Below, one piece after another: positions 55,600 to 64,000 of a stretch of DNA of 64,000 nt; positions within the stretch are counted from its first letter, which is position 1; every line of letters starts with the position of its first letter. Position numbers and translations under genes: made by a program. Source of the stretch: Cunninghamia lanceolata (Eukaryota > Streptophyta > Pinopsida > Cupressales > Cupressaceae); assembly GCA_027924645.1 (NCBI GenBank), contig BSBN01000763.1:620001-684000 (forward strand), given 5' to 3'. The notes below the pieces were generated by a model that searched no databases, was not told the DNA's origin, and worked only from the letters and a program-made list of their open reading frames with translations.

Positions 55600-57560
55600 T
55601 AACCTTGCATCAAAATCCACGTCTAAGTCCTAATCACTGCCACTATGAGGAGCTGCCTCATCCAATGGAAACCCAACCAATCCCTCCTTTGCCTCCTCAT
55701 CAACTTGTGTGACATTTTCAGGATCAACATCCCAATGATACTCAGGACTTTGTCAATCCTCAAGCCACAAGGCACTATGCACAGCCACTAATTTCTCCAA
55801 TCGTCGAGAGGTCAGCCACTATCACTATGTAGACCAATTCCTCTTTGCAACAAAGGAACTAGCAACCTGTGAAAGGAGACGAGGAGTATCCTCAACTTTG
55901 ATGCATCCTTGCCCTACCATGTCCACCATCCACTAGGATTGGTTTGAGCTAATGTAGCCCTATCCGTCATCACCTTTGGTCTGCTAAATTTTGGACTATG
56001 GAGATTGACTAAGGCTAGCCATTGTATTGTATTCAAGGTAGACTCCTCATCACTATACATCTTTTGAAGGGCCTTCATAAGCCCTTCTTTCACCTCTTCA
56101 TCATCAAATGGATGCACTCTCCCAAGCCTTGCTCCATACCATTTAGGATTTAGAGCGTAGGCTGCCATATGAAGTAGGGTGTTCATAGTGTTTCACCGCC
56201 ACATCACAATGGGCTTCATAAAATCCCAAATCAAACTTCCTACTATGAATGGCTTGCTTCATCTGCCCAAGCATGTTTTCAAATGTCTCATAAATCTCAC
56301 CAATGCTAGAAGAGTTTGTGGCAACATATCTTATGACTAGCACAACAGGTGAGATGAAGGAGCAAACATATTTGCAAAGAATGAATATAATTTACAAGTT
56401 AGAAACTTAGAAACAATAAAATCAGAAATTTAATAATAAAAACAACAATTTATTACCTGATTGTGGACCACCAATCATCATCGAGAATTTTTTGTTTCAC
56501 ATTTTTTTCATCAACCATGCTTGCCTCTGGCCATCTACCCCACTCTAAATTAACCATCATTAACTGTAGAGGTTCCTACACCTCAAGCATCCTCTCCAAC
56601 AAAATAAAGTCGCTAGCATATCTAGTATCTACAGGCTTGAGGAATTCCTTCCTCGAAAAAGCCCTAAAGAAAGAGAGGTGTGATAATGAACATTTGTATG
56701 TCTCTAGCTTCTACCCCTACTGCCTTCTCCCAATCTATCTTTCCAATGTCTTTCAATGCGTTGTTCAACACATGAGGTCCAAAAAATGTGCTTGTAAGCA
56801 CCCTCCACTAGTAAGCCAGCTAACTTACATATAGGGGCTGAATCAGTCACTACTTGTACAACATTAGAGGGCCCAACCTCTTCTATGGCATCTTTCAAAA
56901 TCAGAAATTGGAAATTTGCATCCTTCCTCTTCCCCAAATAATCAATAGCTCTAAGGAAATAAGAGTCAGCTGAACATGTGACAATGATATTGATGAGTGG
57001 CCAATGTCTAATATCAATCCACCCATCCATGATGATTGAGTAGCCATCCCTTATCCAAACTTATCTCATCTCCTCCATCGCTATACTGACCTTGGAATAC
57101 TCTTTATCAAGAAGGGAGGTGCATAGCTTATGTTCTCCAGGGAGGACAAATGAAGGACCACTAGCAATTGCATCTTTGAACATTTGTTTAAAATATAGAG
57201 TGTGCCACATAAAATGGTATCTCATTGGCATAGAAAAATTTGGCAATAGAAGACTAGGCCACAACTCATGATCACATATTAAACATGCCTAGAACACTAG
57301 TGACTCTCAACATCTATGGATTGGATAGGCAATAAACACTAGGCTGCATAGACTATATTAGCATTCCCTTATTTCTTGCCTCACCCTCCATGTGCAACCT
57401 AATCACCTCGCCCTTCTCAGCTAGGGTTATTTTTTCACACCCTTTTACCCCTTGTCCAGTTATGCCCAAAAGATGAGAGTAAACCCTTGTGCAGCTGCCC
57501 CTATAGTCTCTTTTGCACAAATGACATAGCCATACTCTACTCCCACCTGAAAAAATTTTC
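55600..57560 (-). pseudogene. hAT-superfamily transposase pseudogene (BED finger + DUF659)
   Basis: Read on the minus strand. A BED-type zinc finger lies at about 57555-57415 (CHLCKRDYRGSC, SHLLGITGQGVKGC). Then comes a block ending SGPSFVLPGEHKLCTSLLDK (57264-57061), the DUF659 domain at 57030-56704 (DGWIDIRHWPLINIIV, VVQVVTDSAPICKLAGLLVE), a middle block (56343-55914: YETFENMLGQMKQAI, LLHMAAYALNPKWYG) and a degraded C-terminal dimerisation region down to about 55600. A stop separates the second and third blocks, and frames change near 56180. An intron-like gap (minus-strand GTAATA at 56456 to CTAG at 56337) fits the domain order. Terminal inverted repeats could not be fixed. Confidence 0.85.
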
Positions 57561-58198
57561 TTGTCTGTTTATGACTATTGCAAATTGTAAAAGAGGTTTT
57601 TTTGAATTATATGGCCTTTTGCATAAGTTTTGAGGAGTTCAAAAGGGCATTTAAATGGGTTATTTGAACTAACTATCCTTGCAACGCTCCCACTCCCAGA
57701 AGAACCTCCAACATTACTTCTACCACTATGGGCTTTTTCTTGAATTTGAATTTCTTCACCCTCACTATTGCTCGTTTTATTGTTGAAAATTCAAATAACA
57801 GCTGCAAGTGCAAACATAAAACAAACAAAAAAACAAAAAACCCTCCTAAGTGTTTGAAACTTTGAGAAAAACAAAAAAAAAATGCAAAAGAATTTGTGAA
57901 AATGAACAATACATAGTGAACTTCCCTCAAATGATGTAGATTTGGTGCTCTCTTCTCATCGTTCCCTTATTTCCTCACAATTGTTCTCTTTCTTTATTTT
58001 TCTCTTCACAAGTTGAAAAACGGAAAAATGAGTTTCTTTTTTATTTTAATTGTTAGTGTTTCAATTTTAGGTTTAGGTTTTGTGTAAAGGGTTGGGGGGG
58101 TCCTTGTGGGCCCCCCATCCCTTTTTTTAACTAATTTTGTGTTGTTTTTTTTTTTTTTAATTAAGTGTTTTGAGTGTTGGGTTGTAGCCGTCCCTAGG
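57561..58198. other. hAT upstream flank
   Basis: Minus-strand 5' flank of the transposase with homopolymer T and A runs. CCCC/GGGG-rich sequence toward 58100 may belong to the element's terminal region. Confidence 0.4.
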
Positions 58199-58238
58199 AT
58201 GGTCGGGGGGTCTTATGGATGGTCGGGGGGTCTTATGG
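58199..58238 (+). repeat. Exact 20-bp tandem duplication
   Basis: atggtcggggggtcttatgg is repeated without change, side by side, probably a recent slippage event near the hAT terminus. Confidence 0.95.
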
Positions 58239-58439
58239 ACGTGCCCTAACCGTCTCGGGGACAACTCTGTCCCCATCTATTTCCTTTGAAAAAATCCCTA
58301 TACCAAAAACATTTCTTGATTTTTTGATAATTTGGGGACAAGGTGGGGATGTTTCCTACTCGCACCCGCATCACCAAAATGTCCCTATAGGGGACAAGTC
58401 CAATTTTACAGGGGACATGTCCCCGAGGTATATAGCTTT

Positions 58440-59600
58440 AGATTGTTAGGAAAGGTGTAGTACACCTTGTCTAAAATATTTAAAATTTTGTAAAGTTGTG
58501 GGATGCCACACTTTGGGTAGAGCAATATTTTCCTAGGAAGTTGTATGTAACATTAGGAAAATGAAATTAATGTATATGGGGGAGTCACATGAAGACACGT
58601 CATCCTAAGCAAACAAAACAAATTCATGGAAGATGAAAGGTCAATTTGGGCACCTAGATTGGGAGAACTTTGGGTTTACCTTGGAAGTTGAAAAAACTCT
58701 TGGTTGTTGTTAGTGAGAAGGGGGAAACAAACCAAAGATCTGGGCTTATGCTCTCCAAAGTTTAGTTTATACCCCGGTGTAAGGGGTAAAAGGAAGATTA
58801 GAATCAGTGTGATGGATTGCAATGAAGTGCGGTAGAATACAATACAAATAAATTAAAATGTATACTCATAACCATTCATCACATTCATATGACACCAGTA
58901 TAAACCATCATATATTCCCTATATATAACTGTGGTATATTCCCATAAGTATTTTAACATACAACATATCTCATATACATATATTATCTCTTTCTTTCTCC
59001 TTCTGTCCTACATATATCTTCTTACTTACCCATCGCTCTTCTATCTTATCTTAACTTCTATCTTTTCTCTTCTCTATCTTACATTACATTCTATCTTCCT
59101 ACTTGTAGTGTATCTATATACATTGTTACATATACAAACGTGTCCCTCTTCCTTGTTATGACCCTTAGGTGCTGTCGCAGGTCAGCTGTAAGTGCCGCAT
59201 GTGTTTTGCAGTGCCTTTAAGCCTGTTCTTTGCGTTGCACGTCTCTGTCCTACCAACAGTTGTAATGACTCTTGATTTCCATAGTAAGTTCTCTCAATGC
59301 TCTCTTGCCTATACAGAGAGCACTTGGGATGGGATGAAGTAAGTGTTTGGAAGATAGGTACATGCTGCTGAAATAACTCCAAGAAGTGAGTTGAAGATCT
59401 CCTTAATAGCATGGAGGAATTCTTTAATTGTATTGTAATTCTGTTGCTAAGAATAGTGGTGTTCTTTTATTGGTGGGTTTTTTCCAAAAGGATTTCCCCC
59501 ATTAAATCTTGTATCATGTGTATTTTCTCTGCTGGAATATTTGATTCTGTTTTTATTATGCAAGTATTTTTCTGTTAAGATTAGTATTATTTTTCTTTCA
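58440..59600 (+). other. Region holding the 5' LTR of the right-hand copia element
   Basis: The LTR must end near TTTCA at 59600, just before the PBS. Its start was not found because the 3' LTR lies outside the window. No coding seen; a pyrimidine-rich run occupies 58975-59100. Confidence 0.45.
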
Positions 59601-59602
59601 TT

Positions 59603-59614
59603 TGGTATCAAAGC
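59603..59614 (+). other. Primer-binding site, one mutation
   Basis: TGGTATCAAAGC, one G-to-A change from the initiator tRNA-Met site. Confidence 0.75.
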
Positions 59615-59672
59615 TAGTTTTTTTAGCTTGCTTGATCTGTGGGAAGAAAGGAATTTTCGACCATATATTAAT

Positions 59673-62600
59673 CATGGTTCAGTGGGAGTACTTTGTGTAG
59701 GGTGAATCATCTTTCAGATTTAGAGTAGTGGCAAGCACTTAAAAAAAGGAGATTGAAAAACTTAATGGCAAAAATTTTGAGCTATGGCAACTCAAAGTTG
59801 AAGACCTATTGGTAGAGTCTGATCAATGGATTGCAGTCGAAGCAACGGAAGGCTTTATTCCTCAAGGTATGAATCAAGATAACTGAGATATATTAGATAG
59901 AAAGGCTAAATTTACAATTTGTTTGTGCCTTTCAGATTTAGTGCTTTTAAGTGTTTCTAGAGAGAATACAGCTAAAAATTTGTGGGCTAAGATAAGGTCT
60001 TTCTATCAAACTAAGTCTTTTGTAAATAAACTTTTTCCTGCAAAAATATTTGTATTCTTTAAAAATGGCTGATGGAGATTCAGTGGCAAAGAATTTGAAT
60101 AAGTTTAACACCATTATCAGTCAGTTGATATCAGTCGATTTCAAGAAAATGAGAAAGAACAATGCATTACTTTGCTTTGTTCATTGCCAAATTAGTGCGA
60201 TAACCTTGTGATGGCAATCAGTGGTTGAAGCCTTGTTGTCTGAAGAAATGAGGCAGAAATCAATGGAGTCTACTAAAGATGTTCCGGTTGTCAGAGGTCA
60301 TGCAAAGGAAAAGAGCAAGAACAAGAAGGGAGAAAGGAGATCTTAAGTCCAAGGGTAGATTGAAGTTTCCAGGTAAGTCAAAGGTAAAAGATTGGAACTG
60401 TGATAAAACTAGCCATATTAAGAAAAACTACAATGTGACTAAGGCTAAAAATGAATCTAATGGTGATTTTGATTCGAAGACCTCCAATGAAGAATATGGA
60501 CATGTGATTCTTGCATCTTTTGTTACACATGCAAGTGATAATGCATGGTTGATTGATTCAGGAGCATTGTTCCACATGACTTTGCGTAAGGAGTGGTTTT
60601 CTGTGTATGAGAACTATGATGGTGAAAAAGCCTTCTTGGGTGATAATACATTTCACAAAATTGTTGACCATAGAACAATCAAACTCGCGATCAAAAATGA
60701 AGAGTCAAGACTCTCTTCGATGCCTTGCATATCCTAGGTTTGGTGAGAAACCTATTAAATGCAAGTAAGTTAAATGATTTGGGAGTGCATGTTATCTTTT
60801 GTGAAAAAAAGGTTGCAAAATGGTTAAAGAAAATTTGGTTTTGGCAAAGGGGGTTCGAGTTGGAACTTTGTTTAAACTTGATGCTAGTACTATGTGGAAT
60901 TCCTTAGCTATTTCATCAAATTCCCAAAGCTATCGCCCTAGTGATGTCTCAAAAGAGGGTCAAGGGATGTCTAGCTATTGCTTGGCAAGACCTTAGTGGA
61001 GAAGATGAGACAAGAAGTCTCTCGGAAAAAGTCTTTTGAAGGGCAAAGTCAAGGTATCTCCATGGCAACACCTAGTAGAAGAAAATGATTGCAGATTTGG
61101 ATTCCTCTTGAAAAATTATGCAATTTCAAAAAAAAACAATGCTTCATTTTGAGTCCGTATGAAGAAGTTGCAGGATGATCTCTAAGAAAGGTATCGCCAT
61201 GGTGACATCTTTTGGCCTTGGGAGACCCCAAGGTATCAAACAAGAGATACTTCAAGGGTCTGGGAGATCCCAATCTATTGCCTAGGTAACACCTAAGTGT
61301 TTTGGCCAAAAGAGACATGTAGGTATTGCCCCAGTGACACCTAAAGTTGCTAACAAAAGGAAATTTCAAGGTATCACCCAAGAGATACCTCAAGTTGTTG
61401 GCAAGGAGAAATTTCAAGGTATCTCCCAAGAGATATCTCAAATGTCTAGACTTGAAAAGCTTCAAAATTTCAACAAGGAAAAATTTGAAGTTGTCGTTGT
61501 CACAATATCTTCAAAATTGTGGCATGAAAGAATGGGTTACATTGGTGAAAAAGGTCTTAGGGCCTTGAAGTCCAAGGAAATGGCTAAGGGACTTGAAGAT
61601 GGCTCTTTGGAATTTGATTTATGTGAACATTGTATATATGGAAAACAAACTTGTGTTAAGTTTAATTTGAGCCCTATCAGATCAAGTGGGATTTCGGAGT
61701 TGGTTCATGGTGATGTTTTTGGACCTACGAATGTGCCCTCATCAAGAAAATCCTTGTACTATGTACATTTATTGACGATTTCTCCCACAAGAAATAGGTG
61801 TTCTTTCTAAAACAAAAGTTTGAGGTCTTCAGTAGGAGTGTACGGCTCTTGTGGAGAATTAGACTAAGAAGAAAATTAAGGTTTTAAGAACAAACAATGG
61901 TGGAGAATTTTGCTCTACATTTGAGAATTATTGTAAGAATAGTGGTATAGCTAGACAAAAGACAACTCCATTCACCTCTCAACAAAATGGAGTTGCAGAA
62001 AGGATGAATAGGATGCTAATGGAAAAAGCTACAAGTATGCTCAGTGAAGCTAAGTTGAATAAAAAGTTTTGAGCAAAAGCAATCAATACTACTTGTTATC
62101 TTATCAACAAATCTCCTACATCAATACTAGTTGATAAAACCCCAAAAGAGTTTTGGACGAGCAAGAAGCCTTCTCTTAGGCATCTCAGCATTTTTGGTTA
62201 TGATGCATATGTGCATGTGCCCAAGGAAAAGAGGTCTAAGTTAGACTTCAAAGCGGAGAAATGTATCTTAATTGGTTACAGCGATGGTGTGAAAGAATAC
62301 AAGCTTTGGTATCTTGAGACAGCAAAGACTGTATACAATCGTAATGTGATCTTCATAGAGATAAAGTCTTCTCTTATTGAACAACCTAGAGATGAAGAGA
62401 AAAATGCAATGCAGTTTGAGCCAAGGATCGAGAAAATAGCACCTGAGGATGAACATGATGTTCATGATGGACCAAATGAGGATGGCAATCTTGAGGAAGA
62501 AAAAGAACCTGTCACTCCACCCCTAAAAAGGTTCCCTCAACAAAGAAGAGAAACGGAGAAGTATAGTTCCCACCTGATTTTCACTATATTTTTGCATTGT

Positions 62601-64000
62601 CTGCTAGTGATGATGAGCCTAGAACTGTGAAAGAGGCATTAGAATCAAAGGAGAGCAAGTACTAGAAAATGGCCATGAATAAAGAGATGGCCGCCCTAGA
62701 GAGGAATGGGACTCGGGAATTCGTTCAATTGCCTCAAGGAAATAAATCTATCAGTTGTAAATGAATCTTCAAGAAGAAGTTTAGTTTTGAAGGCAAGATT
62801 GAAAAATACAAGGCACGCTTGGTGGCTAAGGGTTATTCCCAAGTTGAGAGAATAGATTTTGATGAGATTTTCTCTCTTGTTACAAAATTAACTTCCATTA
62901 GATTTTTGTTATCTATTGTTACCACATATGACCTAGACATCGAGCAATGGATGTTAAGACAACATTTTTGCATGGTGATTTGTAAGAGGAAAACTACATG
63001 ACATAGCCTAAGAACTTCGTAGATAAAGGTAAATCAAATCTAGTTTGTATGTTAAAGAAGTCTCTTTATGGTTTCAAACAGTCTCTTAAAATGTGGTATC
63101 AAAAGTTTGATACTTATGTTTTGAAGTTGAGATTTGTTAGAGCAAAGTCTAATTGTTGTGTTTATTTTAAGCAAGTGGAAGATTAGTTCATTGTCGTTGT
63201 TCTTTATGCTAATGACATGCTCCTTATTGTTTCCAATAAGGTATGGTAAAAGTGCTTAAATCTTAGCTCTCGCCTCAGTTTGATATAAAGGATTTAACAG
63301 CTACTAAGTTTATCTTAGGCATGGAGATCAAGAGAGATAGAGCTAACAAATAACTTTGGTTAAGTTAGAGGAATATGTTGATTATATGTTGCAGAGATTC
63401 AAAATGTAGGATTGTAAGCCAATGACTATTCCTATCCCTATGGAAATAAAGTTATCAGTGGAACATTGTCCCAAGGCACCTAATGAGATAGAGGACATGA
63501 GTCATGTTCCATATGCAAGTGTTGTTGGTAGTTTGATATATGCTATGGTCTACACCAAACCAAACATTGACCAAGCAGTGGGAGTCCTCCGCAAATATAT
63601 ATCCAATCTGGCCAAAAAGTATTGAATAGCAGTTAATAGGGTCTTTAGATATCTTCATGGCACTTCAAAGTATTATATTTTCTACCAAGGAGGATCTAAT
63701 TTGAGTAGAACAATGGATATTTGGGACTTTGTTGATGCAGATTGAGCGGGCAAGGTTGATAGCAGGAGATCTACCAATGGTTGTGTTTAACTTATTAGAT
63801 TATGCGATAAGTTGGATGAGCAAGAGACATGTTGTGTTTGTTCTTTCAACTACAAAAGTTGAATACATGGCAGCAACTCACACTTGTAAAGAGACAATGT
63901 GGCTTCAAAAATTGTGTTCAAATGTTAGCCTAAAACAAGAGTCAATGTGGATCAACTATGATAGTCAAAGTGCTATCAATTTAGCCAAGAACCCAACTTT
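59673..64000 (+). pseudogene. Tnt1/Tork-like copia gag-pol pseudogene, runs off the window
   Basis: gag starts around 59673-59760 (LNGKNFELWQLKVEDLL). The knuckle near 60391 keeps only part of CCHC (NCDKTSHIKKN). Protease: WLIDSGALFHMT near 60546. A palindromic minisatellite follows (60929-61438). Integrase: LWHERMGYIG near 61516 (second His changed to Tyr), VHGDVFGP, NNGGEFCS and QQNGVAERMN near 61980. Reverse transcriptase: LVAKGYSQVERIDFDE near 62821; the catalytic YVDD is YAND at 63205-63216, abolishing activity. RNase H: VDAD near 63733, YMAATHTCKE near 63866, cut by the window edge. Many stops and frameshifts. LIDSGA and the integrase style fit the Tnt1/Tork side of copia, unlike the other copia elements here. 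Confidence 0.9.
60929..61438 (+). repeat. Minisatellite with a 22-nt palindromic core inside the protease-integrase linker
   Basis: Eight cores of exactly 22 nt run from AGGTATC (or variant) to GATACCT/GACACCT at 60929, 61052, 61189, 61231, 61273, 61321, 61369 and 61417. The last six are spaced 42, 42, 48, 48 and 48 nt apart, all multiples of three, so the unit is also a 14-16 codon peptide repeat (KFQGITQEIPQ, KFQGISQEISQ). Core halves are mutually complementary, e.g. AGGTATC/GATACCT in the seventh. Confidence 0.85.

Noticed and set aside
55217..58430. hAT terminal inverted repeats (CAGGGACAGG near 55217; TGTCCCTATAGG near 58381)
   Set aside because: Only the first few bases agree and no 8-bp target duplication was found at either place, so the ends are left open.
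61049..61465. Minus-strand 138-codon open frame with RYLLGDTLKF repeats
   Set aside because: The peptide repeat is the antisense translation of the palindromic minisatellite; the sense frame belongs to the copia polyprotein.

Overview
The window looks like intergenic DNA of a large, repeat-rich plant nuclear genome. Nearly everything recognisable is plant-type LTR retrotransposon: Ty1-copia elements primed by initiator tRNA-Met (site TGGTATCAGAGC) and a Tat/Ogre-like Ty3-gypsy element. A plant-type hAT transposase relic and a short tRNA-derived SINE are also present. No intact host gene, rRNA or tRNA gene was found. A gymnosperm or similarly bloated genome is plausible, but the sequence alone does not prove it.

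Layout. Positions 1-3.1 kb hold the 3' part and probable LTR of one retroelement. From about 3.25 to 46.4 kb runs a single old gypsy element blown apart by nested insertions. Its 5' LTR is interrupted by (a) a 2.64-kb non-autonomous LTR element on the minus strand (4385-7023, TSD AATAA) and (b) a young, nearly intact copia element (7107-14234, TSD CAAAG). Its coding region is interrupted at 18515/40508 by a 22-kb block flanked by the duplication TTCAC. That block is best read as a gypsy-type solo LTR, itself carrying a copia solo LTR (19455-21010, TSD TTTAA) and an unusual three-LTR, two-body copia dimer (21450-38905, TSD TGACC/CGACC). The gypsy 3' LTR (44075-46417) serves as an unoccupied reference for the two insertions in the 5' LTR. 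By eye, LTR divergence falls from about 10% (gypsy) through 4-5% (dimer and small element) to under 1% (young copia), which agrees with the nesting order.

From 46.4 kb onward the window holds a possible LINE tail, a SINE with a 12-bp target duplication, minisatellites, one weak exon candidate, a decayed hAT transposase gene on the minus strand (about 55.6-57.56 kb) and a decayed Tnt1/Tork-like copia element running off the right edge.

The most unusual signal is a recurring architecture of small hairpins with a constant loop and changing but self-complementary stems. (1) An AGTGA/AGTGT-loop cluster lies in the presumed R/U5 part of LTRs of three copia families, each about 250-430 bp from the LTR 3' end, followed by a second hairpin with a poly-C loop beside the PBS. 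(2) A nine-unit array with a 12-nt loop (GGACAAACACAT) lies in the small non-autonomous element, whose 309-bp LTR also holds five consecutive inverted repeats. (3) The gypsy LTR carries a palindrome array that differs in unit number between its two LTRs. (4) A 22-nt palindromic minisatellite lies inside the protease-integrase linker of the right-hand copia element. These patterns were read directly. Their function is inferred and would need folding and covariation tests.
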